Assembly: GCA_011799875.1 (NCBI GenBank)
Contig: CM022298.1
Location: 266,540,590 to 266,604,589 of the forward strand
Source: Thinopyrum elongatum
Lineage: Eukaryota > Streptophyta > Magnoliopsida > Poales > Poaceae
Direction: 5' to 3'
Length of the DNA: 64,000 nucleotides
The notes beneath the pieces are model-generated. The model was not told where the DNA came from, made no database searches, and worked only from the letters and a program-made list of their open reading frames with translations. Shown here one piece after another: positions 24,883-36,528 of the stretch (positions are counted from its first letter, which is position 1; every line of letters begins with the position of its first letter). A program made the translations under genes and the position numbers.

Positions 24883-26532
24883 ATGCCGCCCAAGGCCAGC
24901 AAAGGCAAGGGCAAGGAGATGAAAGCCGATGTCCCGGAGAGCGAGCTGGTGAAGATGCGGAAGAAGCACGTCGTCTTCGCCCCGTCGCTTGATGCGAAAG
25001 CTCTGAAGGGGTGGTACCAGTGTATGTGGGCGAGGGAGACGCAGGCTCACCCCGCCACTTGCGTGATTCCAGGTTCTTGCTCCAAGAGCGGGTCAGACAG
25101 ATATCCCTTCTTTGCTACTTATTTCTATTGCGGACTCTGTCCCCCATTTTCTGACTTCTTGAACGACATTATGTACACATATGGCTTCCATCTTCTTGAT
25201 TTCACGCCGAATGCGGTAATGTGCATGTCCATCTTTGCTCATCTTTGTGAAAATTTTGCCGGAGTGGTTCCCAATACTGCCTTTTCTGCCACTATTTTTT
25301 CCCTCGTATCCAAAAAGGGGAGGCCCTCTCTGGTTCTATCGCCTGGATTCCAAGGGCTTGGAATAAGGAAATATACCCAGAAGGGGTTTACCGCGAGAAG
25401 TGGGACGAATGGCGGGCTGAGTGGTGCTGGATCAAGGAAGCAGATCCCCATCCGTTCTGTCTGCCTCGACAGCAGAAAGCGGTCCGCGGCAGTGGCTGGA
25501 GCGATCTCGCTACTGAAGATGAAAAACTCACAATCGCCACCACCAGGATCCTTCGCCTGAAAGCTGCCGGGCTAACAATGGAGATGATTGGCTTCGATTT
25601 CCTCCGCCGCCGCATTGCCCCCTTGCAGAATAAAGTGAGACCAGCTTGGGAATACCGAAACGCAGCAGACGTCATGAGACTGCGCCCCGGATTGAACAAC
25701 AATTTGACTGCTATGCAACTTGGCGCTCTCCGTCAAAGGCTATTCCAGCGCGACAACAAGCATCGGTTGCCGGCAAGAATTGTCCCTCTGTGCAACAGCT
25801 CTGCCCTGGGGTCGATTATCGCCACCATGCCACTGTTCAACGCCCACAGTCTTGACGTGACATGGGTTGAGCCATCCGAGGAAGAGGCACAAAAGTTTTT
25901 GATAACTTGACGGAGAGGGCCGTCCGGGAAGAAGCAGACCTCATCCGAGCTACCACCGACGAAGAGGTGGCATACATCGCCACTAGGGCGGAGGAGGCGA
26001 ATCTTGCCGCGGAGGCTGGCAGCGCCGGCTTCACAGAATGGGAAACCAGTGATGCAGAGGTAGTGGTGGAAGAAAATCCTGCCGGGAAGGACAAGGCTAC
26101 CGGGGGACAGAGCAGCACAGCACCTGAGAGCTCATCCGACGAAGACGCGGCCGAAGAAGAACCGCAAGAAGAGCTTCTAGCCCCGAAGAAGACAAAGCGT
26201 GTTCTTCGAAAGGCTGCATCTGGCATCCCGGCAAGGCATCCTTCCTCGAGCAGCGAGGCTCCCGGCAAGGAAGCGGCTGGCAAGACTGCGCCGCGGCAAG
26301 GAGTTCGATAGCAACCTGCGCGGCGTGCGAGACCCACACCAGCGGCAACTGCTGAGGCGGCAGGGGTGTCTCGCACTACCGCACCGGAGGCTGAGGTGGC
26401 GCAAACACGCCAACCCCCCGCGCCTGCTACAGCCAAGTGACATAGGACCCCTCCTCCGCCTCCCCACACAGACACTACAACAGAGGTCGATTTCGACATC
26501 TCCGGCTTCAGTCCGGAGCGAGAAGAGGAAGA

Positions 26533-26607
26533 GTGAGTATCTTGCCACAGCCTTTATCTTCCAAATTCTGGATCAATCTTATTGACTTGCTTGTATTGTC
26601 TCTGCAG
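26533..26607 (+). other. Intron 1 of the antisense gene
   Basis: GTGAGTATCT...TTGTCTCTGCAG, 75 nt, T-rich before the acceptor. Removal joins EREEE to DDAETMTERMAKRAK in frame (phase 2). Confidence 0.7.
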
Positions 26608-26744
26608 TGATGCAGAAACCATGACGGAGAGGATGGCGAAGAGGGCAAAGACTTCCACGGGCGACGAGCCCCCGGCAGGCTTCATGAGCGCGCCGGAAAC
26701 AACTACCATCAGCCCGGATCTTAGTCCTTGACGCAGCCCCCAGC

Positions 26745-26819
26745 GTAAGTTCATTACTCTTTTTCCGTTGGGGAATGCTGAGGTTCCTATCCTTGCTGCT
26801 GATATCTTTGGGCTTGCAG
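26745..26819 (+). other. Intron 2 of the antisense gene
   Basis: GTAAGTTCATTAC...GGGCTTGCAG, 75 nt. The donor matches the GTAAGT consensus. Splicing gives a phase-1 junction into EGWQQRELSGDN. Confidence 0.7.
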
Positions 26820-27032
26820 GAGAAGGATGGCAACAAAGGGAGTTATCAGGAGATAACCTCGTTACGCCACCTCTGTCAACCACATCGCCCACAAGCATAT
26901 CCCCGGCAAGAGATCACACCGACGAGCTTGTCTTGGTTGAGGAGGAGCCAACAACCATGGATACTGGCATCCTACCTCCGGCAACCGAGGTTGCCGGGAG
27001 GGGCGAGGCCACCTCTCGACAGCCCGATGCAG

Positions 27033-27140
27033 GTAACCAATTGCCTCAGTGCGCTTGCTATTCTTTCTTTTATCTCTCTTTCTTTTGTCTTCTTGAACTT
27101 CAATCTTGATCTCATTCTGTTTCTCTCCCTTGTCCTTTAG
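27033..27140 (+). other. Intron 3 of the antisense gene
   Basis: GTAACCAATT...TTGTCCTTTAG, 108 nt with a long T/C-rich stretch. Splicing joins SRQPDA to EFPEMEHMDID in frame (phase 1). Confidence 0.68.
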
Positions 27141-28851
27141 AATTCCCTGAGATGGAACACATGGACATCGACGCTGTCATCGAGGAGACCGCCAGGGATG
27201 TTGCCGCCGAAACCGACAAAATCGCTACCAGCGAGGCCGCCATGGATGTCACTGTAGAAGCCGGTGGTGCTTTTGCCGATGAGGCCGCCAAGACTGCACA
27301 GGAGGAACCCGCCAAGGAGTCTACTAAAGAGGGCGGCAAGGAGGCTAGTGACCGTACTGACGGCATTCCTGCCGCAGGAGCGCCAGGCACTGCGCCAGCC
27401 ATGGAGCCCCCTGCTACTGGTGAGGCGGTTGCTGAGGATCAACCGTCAACATCCGAAGTCCCCTCATCCAGCAAATATCTCAAAGTTGGCGAGAACCTGT
27501 TTGTCAACTTGCCGGGGATGGCAAGCATTGGGGCACCGGCCGAAGGGGAAGTCTTTGATGAAGAAATCATCGCCGCTGCTAGGCTTGAGATTGTTGATGA
27601 TCCAAGCGCCAGCAGTGGAAAATCTGAAGAGGATCAGCTCCTTCAGGCCATGGGCGAAAATTTCCGCAAGCTCCAGGCACTTCACCGTGCTCGGAAAGAG
27701 AAAGCAGATTCCAGAATGGCAGTTGTCGAGGCGGCCGAAGCAGATTTTCAGAGGTGCGTCAAACAAATGTAAGTCTGGTACGTCGAGGCCCTCCAAGAGT
27801 TGACTGCCAGCCGGGAACAAGTGAGCCAAAACTGGACAGAGATCCTCTTGAAACAATCTGACCTGGAGAAAGCGCAGGAAGAAGCTGCACAAAGAATTGC
27901 CGCTGAGGATGCTCTCCTGACGGAGCGTCGCATTGCACTTGATGCCCATGAGGAAGATCTTGTCGCACGTGTGCAGGCACTCGCCGCCAAGCTTCATAGC
28001 AAAGATGAAGAAATCAAGAAACTTGCTGTGCGGCGGACCCAGGAGCTGGAGCAGAAGCATAAGGAGGCGCTCGAAGCTCTGACTGTAGATCATGCCGGCA
28101 AGCTTAAGAAGGCCGTCGATGCTGCCGAGGCTGCGGAGGCCGCCAAGAATGAACTGAGCGACAAAGTCAAGAAACTGGAAGTGGACCTTGAAGAACATGG
28201 CAAGGAGCTCTCGACGCTCAAAGGTGACAGGGAAAAAACCCTCCACACCCTGGCGGAGATGCAAGTCACCATGTCTAACAAGACCAAGCAGCTCTCCTCA
28301 GCAAATGATGCTATTGCCGATCTGAGGCTGAAACTGACCACGCTGGAGAAATCACTTGAGGACAATAGGGGCCGCGAAAAGGCCTTGAGCAAGGATCTCC
28401 AAGACGAGAAGAACCTGCTCAAGAGCGCCGCCGCCGCCCAAATTGATTACGAAAAGGGGTGAAAATCTGGACTGGACGCCTCATCCATGCTGCAGAGAAA
28501 CTCACGGCAAAATTATCATCCATGGGCCTGTCAAACTTCAGGTATTCCTCCGAAGAAAGAATATCCTCGAGCGCCAGGTTGACTATGTTCTTCGAAAGCA
28601 TCATTGATGCTCTGAAGCTGCTTCAGTCTAACCGGGCGACCCAATTGGCCAACGAGTCCCGCCAGCTTTGCCGGGCCGTCCTCCGCAAGTTACTTATCAA
28701 GGTGGTGCATAATAATCCTGGCATCGACCTCTCCAACATGCTCGGCCGCCTGCCAAAGGACGCAAATCTCGAGGCACTTGAGGAGCTTGTCGCGCCTATC
28801 CTTGAGAAGTTGGATTCAATCAAAAGGGTCGAAGACCAGCACAGAGATTAA

Positions 28852-29648
28852 CTGCTCCACCTCTTCTTGCCGTCGCCATTCCATGCCAAAGACAATTAAG
28901 TCTTAAGTTAGAACTGTGGCAACGTATTAGTGTAATATAACTTGCTTATGTTTGGGTACATGTATGCTATCTCCCTTGTCTGGTTCCTTTATGTATGGAG
29001 TTCACCCTACGCTTACTGAAAAACTTGCCAGAGCGCAACCTGCCGCGAACGCTGGGTGCGGGACTTCAGCAGCCTACTAGAGGTGCAGCGGCCGGCAAGA
29101 CTCCTTGGCGTTCTCAGCGCAGCCACTTAAATCGTTGAGCGGACTCGAAACAAAATAAGGGCGCAACCGATTACAACAAGGGTTCCTTCGCGTGCAGGTT
29201 TTCCATACAAAAGTCAAAATCGTCCAAGGAAAATAACTTTACAATAAAGGAAATTTGCCCTAAGTTTTAGAACTTAGCTTTCTGTCGCCGTCCTTCCTCC
29301 GGTAAGCGTCAATTCTGAACGTCACCAACTGGTACCCATATCCTCCTCCCCCCCGGCAAACGTGCACGCGAAGAACCCTTCTGTCTTTTGAGAAAAAGAA
29401 AGAAGAGAAAATAAAGATATGAAACCTTGGCGGTTCGTTACAACTTACCGGGAGCAAGTGTCATACAACTTCTTACACAAACATGCATATATATATATAA
29501 ACATGGAAATCAATAAGGAACTGCACAACACTTAAACTTAGTCATCTGGGCTCAGGGTCTGCGTCTGGCTTTGTACAAAGGATTACATGCCTTGCCGGCA
29601 AGACTCGTACAAAAAAGGGGGTTGCCGGGGGCCCCCGGCAACCTCGCC
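28852..29648. other. Non-coding spacer between antisense gene and pol of element C
   Basis: About 800 bp. It contains a likely 3' UTR of the antisense gene (TAATATAAC near 28931), a (TA)n run near 29490 and a GC-rich inverted repeat GTTGCCGGGGGCCCCCGGCAAC at 29620-29641 just beyond the pol stop, in the region where convergent transcripts would meet. No gene seen. Confidence 0.55.
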
Positions 29649-32600
29649 TTATGGGTAGAACTTGCGAAGATGTTCGATATTCCAGGAATTGCTCACTGGA
29701 ACGCCATCTTCGGTCTCCAAGCGGACAGCGCCGGGCCTGGTGACTCGTACTACCCGATAAGGGCCTTCCCACTTCGGCGTCAACTTGTTTGAATTCTTGG
29801 CGGACTGAATCCGCTGAAGAACAAGGTCGTCTTCCTCAAGGCTTCGGGCATGAACTTTACGGCTATGGTAGCGGCGCAAAGCTTGTTGGTAGCGTGCAGC
29901 TCGCACAGCAGCCTGAAGACGATTCTCCTCAAGGAGCACAACATCATCTTGTCGCAGTTGCTCTTGCTCAAGCTCATCATAAGCGAGCACTCGAGGTGAT
30001 CCGTACGTGAGTTCTGTGGGGAGAACTGCTTCCGCTCCGTAGACCAGAGCGAAGGGTGTCTGGCCGGTGGCTCGATTTGGTGTCGTTCTGATTGACCAAA
30101 GAACCACTGGCAATTCATCAATCCAGCATCTTCCGCACTTTCTCAGCCTGTCAAAGGTTCTGGTCCTGAGACCACGCATCACTTTAGCATTGGCCCTCTC
30201 CGCTTGACAGTTGCTTCTCGGGTGAGCAACAGAGGCAAAACAAATTTTGCCGCCAAGGTCTTGGATGTACTGCATGAAGGTGCGACTTGTGAATTGCGTG
30301 CCGTTGTCGGTGATGATCCTGTTGGGCACACCGAAATGGCAAACTATCCCTTTAAAAAACATGACGGCTGATTGTGCTGTCACCTTCCTCACTGCTTCCA
30401 CCTCCGGCCACTTTGTGAACTTGTCGATAGCAACATACAAGTACTCAAAGCCCCCGGTAGCACGGGGGAAAGGGCCCAGTATGTCGAGCCCCCAGACCAA
30501 AAATGGCCAGGAGAGAGGGATTGTTTGAAGAGCTTGAGCTGGCTGATGCGATTTCTTCGAATGAAACTGGCACGCTTCACACTTGGTTACTAGTGCAGTT
30601 GCATCCTGGAGAGCGGTGGGACAAAAAAACCTTGCTGGAATGCTTTCCCGACAAGTGCTCTTGATCCTATGTGTGAGCCACATACACCTCCATGTATCTC
30701 TGCCAACAGCTCTAGTCCATCTTCCCGAGGAATACACTTCAATTTCACACTATTTGGTCTCTTTCTGTACAGGACGTCATCGACGAACTTGTATATAACA
30801 GACCGACGGGCTACTTTTTCCGCTTCTTCCTGTTCTTCAGGGAGTTCTCCTGCCTGAAGGAAATGGACAATGTGTTGTGCCCATGCTGGAGCCTGAGGCT
30901 CGACAGCTAGGACTAAAGGCATTTCCTCCACCGGGGGAACATTTCTCTCGACAGCGAAAGCGTGAGGTTCCGCCGAAGCCTGTCGTTCCCTGGCAGGTTT
31001 GTCGTTGATCCCGGCAGGTTCCTTGCCGGCGGCTCCGGGGAGCTCTGCCAGAAAGTACTGTCCAATATTCAACTTTCTTCTCTTTTCTTGCCGCATTGAT
31101 GGCGCCACGGATGGTTGAGTCAAATGGAGCACAAAAGTTCCTGGTTCCACAGGCAACTTGAGGGCGGCGCGCCTTGACAAGTCGTCGGCAATACTATTCT
31201 CGGCACGAGGGATGTGCTTCATTTGCAGACTGTCAAAGTGCTCTTCCATTTTTCTCACCTCATCCATGTAGGCTTGCATCAATGGACTCTGATAATTCTT
31301 GTTAACTTGCCTGACGACAAGCTGCGAATCGCCTCTGATGACGAGCTTCTTGATACCAAGGTCTGCCGCGATCCTGAGACCGGCAAGCAAGCTCTCGTAC
31401 TCCGCGGTGTTGTTTGTCGAACTCTCCCGGGGAAAATGCATCTGGACTACGTACTTGAGGTGCTCTCCGATGGGTGTGACAAGCAGCACGCCAGCACCGG
31501 CGCCTTGCAGCGAAAAAGCCCCGTCAAAGTACATAACCCATTGCTGATCAATTTCCTTGCCGGGGAGAATTGTTTCTTGAACCTCTTCGTCTGGCGTTGG
31601 GGTCCATTCCGCAATGAACTCTGCCAAGGCCCTGCTCTGAATTGTCGGAGTGCTTTCAAACTTGAGACCAAAGCTCGACAACTCCAACGCCCACTCCACA
31701 ATCCTGCCGGTTGCTTCTGGATTTTGCAAAATCGGTTGCAACGGAAAGCGAGTGACGACGGTGATTTCATGTGCTTGAAAATAATGGCGCAGCTTCCTCG
31801 AGGCCATAAGGAGGCCGAAAAGCAACTTCTGCATGCCAGAATATCTTGACCTAGCTCCTTGCAAAAGAGAGCTAACAAAATAAACTGGGCGCTGCACCAC
31901 CTTTTTCTTCTGCACTGGTTCTTCTGACTGCACAGATCCTGTCTTGCCGGGATCAACCCTTGTCGAGGAAGATCCTGCCGCGTCACCTGACGGTCCTGCC
32001 ACTGGTGTTGCTTCTCATCAGCTTCTCTCTGCGCCACTAATGCAGCACTAACCACTTGATTTGTCGCTGCCAGATATAGCAGGAACGGCTCTCGTGGTTT
32101 AGGCGCGACTATTGTCGGCGGAGAAGAAAGGTATTTCTTCAAATCTTGCAGCGCAGCCTCCGCTTCCGGAGTCCATTTCATTGGACCTGCCCTCTTCAAA
32201 TTTTTGAAAAAGGGCAGGGCGCGCTCAGCAGATTTGGAAATAAACCTGCTTAGAGCAGCAACACAGCCGGCAAGACGACGGACATCCTTGATGCGTCTTA
32301 GCGCTTCAATCTGCTCAATAGCTTTGATCTTGTCGAGGTTCGCTTCGATTCCCCATTGAGATACAAAGAATCCGAGAAGCTTGCCGGAAGGAACACCAAA
32401 CACGCACTTCTCAGGATTGAGCTTTAAGTTGATCTTGCGCAGATTTGCAAATGTTTCTTCCAGATCTTGTATGAGCGTCGCCTTGTCCTTGGTTTTAACC
32501 ACTATGTCATCCATGTATGCCTCCATATTTCTATGGAGCTGAGGCTCAAAACCAATTTGGACCGCTCTCGCAAATGTAGAACCAGCACTTTTCAACCCGA

Positions 32601-33099
32601 ATGGCATTCGTATAAAACAATACGTACCACATGGGGTGATAAATGCGGTCTTTTCTTCATCTTCTTTTGCCATGAAGATCTGATGATACCCTGAGTAGGC
32701 ATCAAGGAAGGACAGTAGATCACAACCAGCAGTGGAGTCCACAATCTGATGGATGTGCGGCAAGGGAAAAGGATCTTTTGGACAGGCTTTATTGATATCG
32801 GTATAATCGATACACAGCCTCCATTTCCCATTCGTCTTGCGCACTACAACCGGATTAGCCAACCAGGTTGGGTGAAGTACTCCTCTGACCAATCCTGCCA
32901 CCTCCAGCTTCCTGATTTCTTCGGCAATGAATTCTTCCCGCTCCAAGGCTTGCTTCCTGACCCTCTGCTTGACGGGCCGCGCGTGAGGACAGACAGCAAG
33001 GTGGTGCTCAATTACCTCCCTGGGAACACCGGGGATGTCAGATGGTTGCCATGCAAACACATCGACATTCACCCGCAGGAAGGCAATGAGCGCGCTTTC
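29649..33099 (-). pseudogene. Element C RT, two RNase H domains, integrase
   Basis: Starts after the TAG at 33100-33102 with ESALIAFLRV. RT (about 33070-32000) has GLVRGVLHPTW, CIDYTDINKACPKDPF, FLDAYSGYHQIF and the catalytic YMDD (codons near 32503-32514). RNase H follows, with a shift near 32000. An archaeal-type RNase H lies at about 31540-31150 (YFDGAF, NTAEYE, GDSQLVVRQ, ENSIADDLS). Integrase follows a frameshift near 30620-30650: LDILGPFPRATGG, TDNGTQFTS, and NCQAERAN where the Gly before Gln is Cys. It ends KFYP with TAA at 29649-29651. Roles: reverse transcription and integration. Only a few breaks, so less decayed than element B. Confidence 0.9.
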
Positions 33100-35979
33100 C
33101 TATTTGTCATCAAGGGTGGAACTTATGGTGAAAGTTCCTCCCATTCCGTCCTCTTTGACGGGCACCTTCTTGGTCTCTGGTGGAGCGGCCTTGGATCTCT
33201 TGTTCTTGCCAGTGGAACTCTCTGGTGCATCCTCAATGGAAGCGCAGCACTCCTAGGAGGTGCGCTTACCGGAGTTCGCTCCAAGATTCTCGCCGGTCTT
33301 CTTCTTCCCCCCGGGAGTTCTAGCGGCAGGAGCAGATGCCTTGACGGCAGGTGCTGCAACTGCTTCCCGGTAGAGTTGGTCGGCACAGATGAGCGCATCA
33401 TTCTTATCGGAATGGATAGTAATGACACTCAATGGTCCGGGCATCTTCAAAACATTATACGCGTAGTGTGATGCCGCCATGAACTTAGCCAGCGCTGGCC
33501 GACCAAGGATCCCATTGTATGACATAGGGATCTTGGCGACATCAAACACTACCTTCTCGGTCCTGTAGTTGAGCTCGCTACCAAATGTCACCGGTAGCGT
33601 AATCTTGCCCTTTGGCTGGGTTCTTCCTGGATTAACCCCTTGAAACATGCCCGTTTCTTCGAGATATTCATCAGGAATTTGGAGCCTCTTGAGCACATCC
33701 GGTGAGATTAGGTTCAGCCCGGCCCCACCGTCAACTAGCATTTTCATCACCTTGAGGTCGCGGATTGTTGGTGCGACCAACAATGGCAAGCACCCGACCG
33801 TGGTTGTGCGATCAGGGTGATCCTCGGCGTCGAAAATGATAGGCGTGTTGGACCACTTCAGGGGCTTACATGCATCCAGTGAAGGCTCTGTTGCATTGAC
33901 TTCTCGCACCCACTGTTTGAGCCGACGGTGGGAAGAATGAAACGAGGCGCCCCCGTCGATACACATGGCCTCTGTAGCTTTCTGGAATTCTTGCTCACTG
34001 GACTCATCATCTTCTTCTTTGTCATGGCCTCGAGCGGGCCTCTCCCTCTGTTGCTTGGCCTTGCCGCGGCGACCCCCTCGGCCACCGCGCTTCTTGCCGG
34101 ACCCCTCAGCACCGTCATGGGCCTTCTCCTTATCTCGCCTTTCATACTCAGCCCTCTGCTTCTTGACAAGCTGTTCAACTTGCCGGCAGTTTTGGAGATC
34201 GTGACCCTTGGTGCGATGGATCTTGCAGTACTGCTTGCCGGAGTTTTCCGACTTGTCGGCAGCCGCCAAGGCCTGGCATGAGGAGCACCCGGCAAGTTCC
34301 TTGCTAGGGTCGTCAACCTTGGCCTTCTTGGCGGCGCCGAGGTTGCCGGATTCCTCGACAGCAAGCACGGCCTTGCTTTTGCGCTTCTTGTTCCGCCGCC
34401 GGCCTTTCCTTGATGGGGTTGCAGCGTCTTCGTCTTCTAATTCGCTCCCCGCGCCAACAGCCTCGCCAGGGAGTTTCCTCCCCTCTTCAGCTCGGGCACA
34501 CTTGTCGGCCAAAGCGTAAAGCTCGGCAATACTCCTGACTTTGTTCATTGCCAGCTCTTCTCGCATTCTGCGGTTACGCACGTTCTGGTGAAACGCGCTA
34601 ACAACAGCGGCAGGGTGAACGTCAGGAATATTGTACTGCACCCGGCTAAATCTCTGCATAAACTTGCGCAGGGGTTCGCCCTCCTTCTGAGGGATGATAT
34701 GGAAATCACTCTCTTGGCCAGGTGCTTGGTGGCCTCTGACAAAGGCACCAACAAACTGATGGCACAGATCTGACCAAGAAGGAATAGAATTCTCCGACAG
34801 ATGCATCAACCACGACCTGACGTTGGGTTTGAGCACCAATGGGAAGTAGTTGGCAAGTATCTTGTCATCTCGGCCCCCGGCAGCCTACACCACAATGGTG
34901 TAGATGCTCAGGAACTCCGAGGGATGAGTCTTGCCGTCATATTTCTCCGGGACCTCTGGCTTGAAGGTTCGGGAATTAGGCCACTGGACTTGCCACAGCT
35001 CACGGGTAAACACTGGAGTCCCTACCTCGTAAGGCAAGTCACCTGCGTCCCATGGCGCAGGCTCGTCGACAGCCGGCCCTGCGCGCTTATCAGATTGATA
35101 GCGCGCTTCCCGTCGCCGCTCGATGGTGGTTCGAGCGTCCTCTTTGCCTCATTCCCGGAGAACTTGATGTTGGTCGCGGCGCATCCGTGGATTGGATGAC
35201 GCCGTGGAATCATCATCACGGTGATCGACCTGCTGGGTTGTCGACCGCCGCTGGTGTCGCGGAGGGGAGTGCACCATGGTTGCACCACCTTCGGGTTTCT
35301 CCACATCGGCTCGCGCCGGACTGATGGGCCGCCGCTGTGAGGGCCCTTCCTCCTGTGGCCCATCTTTGTTGGCGAAGCCAATGAGGCTCTGGATAGTAGC
35401 TCGCCACTCCTCCATCTTCTCCGGAGCTGGAGGGAAATCGAGGAGCAGCTGCGCACCTGCCAAGGCTTCCGCTGGCGTAGGCGGCAGCGACAGGTGCGAG
35501 GTATGTGAGGTGCTCTGACTCATAGCCATGTTAGAAGGAGCACCGTCACGGTCACGCGATCGCGCGCCACCTCCGCCGGCAGCTCGGTGTGCATGCTGGG
35601 CCCGCGCACCTTGGGATCGATGCGCAGAAATCTTTTCATGGGGACGCCCTGAACCACCAGCGCCATGACGTTGCTCATCGTACACGGCCTGGGAAGGCCA
35701 TGACGGTGGCGCCGGCGCGGGAGCCCCAGAAAGCGTCCTCCGATCTCTGGAATTCGTTGTGCCACCCGTAGGCAACACAGCTCCATCTCTGGATCCAGCG
35801 GCGTGTGGGTTAGCGCTGCCGCTGCGAACGATGCCGCTCGCCTGGCTTGGATCACCGGGACGCCGTGGAGGCTCTAATCCTCTTCCTTCTGCACCCACTC
35901 CATCGCCCGTATGCGAGGGCACAGGCAAAACGGACGTGGATGGTTGCACCATTGCGGCGCTCTTCTTCTTGGGTGGCAT
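33100..35979 (-). pseudogene. Element C gag-protease
   Basis: Starts at 35979 (MPPKKKSAAMVQPSTS). A Pro/Ser/Arg-rich N-terminus precedes the gag core (KYDGKTHPSEFLS, LKPNVRSWLMHLSENS, LRKFMQRFSRV). The zinc-knuckle variant is YCKIHRTKGHDLQNC (CX2HX4HX4C, usual in this lineage). A basic linker and a retropepsin-like domain with VDGGAGLNLIS follow. Breaks are a TGA near 35149, a TAG near 34890, a TAG at 33253-33255, and the TAG at 33100-33102 that is shared with element B. Product would be capsid/nucleocapsid and protease. Confidence 0.88.
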
Positions 35980-36043
35980 GATGATGAAGATGATGAAGAA
36001 ACTAAGGCGCCGATCACTGGATCAGGTTCACACAACTTACCTT

Positions 36044-36062
36044 CCCCTACCTGGCGCGCCAA
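36044..36062 (-). other. Primer-binding site of element C
   Basis: On the minus strand TTGGCGCGCCAGGTAGGGG lies 3 nt from the LTR end at 36066. It corresponds to the element B site at 17207. The primer tRNA is not assigned. Confidence 0.72.
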
Positions 36063-36065
36063 AGA

Positions 36066-36528
36066 TGTCGGCGTGCGACACCTATGGGACCCTCAAGGAA
36101 TCCCTTTATGATTCGACAGGGGGAGAGGTATGCGCAAAGAGCAGAACCAACGATCGACGTGGGCAATTTTACCCAGGTTCGGGCCACTAATCAGCGTAAA
36201 ACCCTACTCCTGCCTTGTTTTATTATGAATGTTCTTGAGCCCAGGCTTCAGGAGCGCTTGCAATGAACAATACGTTCAAAGAGCAGCTACTCATGCAGAA
36301 TGGGCCAGAAGATCCTCTCCCCTGTAGCAGTTGCCTTGGGCCTCCTTTTATATGCTCAAAGGGGTCACCACAGTGGCAAAATGTATATACATTGAGGTGT
36401 AAAGTGGCTACAGGGTTATCATACCTAACCACTGACGGATTAGGACGAACGCATTTAATGCACCGTGAGGTGTCCATTTAGGTGTCCTCACTTTCTTGGG
36501 GATGGAAAAAGGGGCCATCCCATCAGCA
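36066..36528 (-). repeat. 5' LTR of element C
   Basis: Pair of 23678-24141. The TATA box (TATAAAA, complement of 36346-36352) lies about 180 nt into the LTR and is followed by GGAGGCCCAAGG. The transcript would start shortly after and run into gag at 35979. Confidence 0.9.

Larger units (their letters stand above)
24883..28851 (+). pseudogene. Antisense, intron-containing accessory gene of element C
   Basis: Lies on the strand opposite to gag-pol. From the ATG at 24883 (MPPKASKGKGKEMKAD) the N-terminal domain holds RYPFFATYFYCGLCPPFSDFL, YGFHLLDFTPN and FAHLCENFAGVVP. Then come WIPRAWNKEIYPEGVYREKW, FLRRRIAPLQ and MPLFNAHSLDVTWVEP. This is the block commonly annotated in grass genomes as a putative gypsy-type transposon domain; its biochemical role is unknown. 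An acidic linker follows, then, across three introns, a long coiled coil (about 27640-28440, heptad-rich, KLEVDLEEHGKELSTLK) and an alpha-helical C-terminus ending EDQHRD. Breaks: one-base losses near 25281, 25898 and 28457, and stops at 26309, 26438, 26729 and 27770. The ORF starting at 24787 is an in-frame extension; 24883 is chosen because it follows the leader and matches MPPK-type starts. Confidence 0.75.
23678..36528 (-). mobile_element. Element C: Tat-type Ty3/gypsy with antisense accessory gene
   Basis: Minus-strand element, 12.9 kb. The LTRs (36066-36528 and 23678-24141) are 0.46 kb, begin TGCTGATGGG and end CGCCGACA in element sense. Order in element sense is LTR, PBS, gag-protease, RT, RNase H, archaeal-type RNase H, integrase, spacer, accessory gene in opposite orientation, LTR. 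Accessory ORFs in either orientation near pol are known from Tat-lineage elements. The flanking 5-mers (CAAGC at left, CCACC at right) do not match, and the two sides abut different old sequences (element B and fragment Z). So no target-site duplication is visible. Confidence 0.88.
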
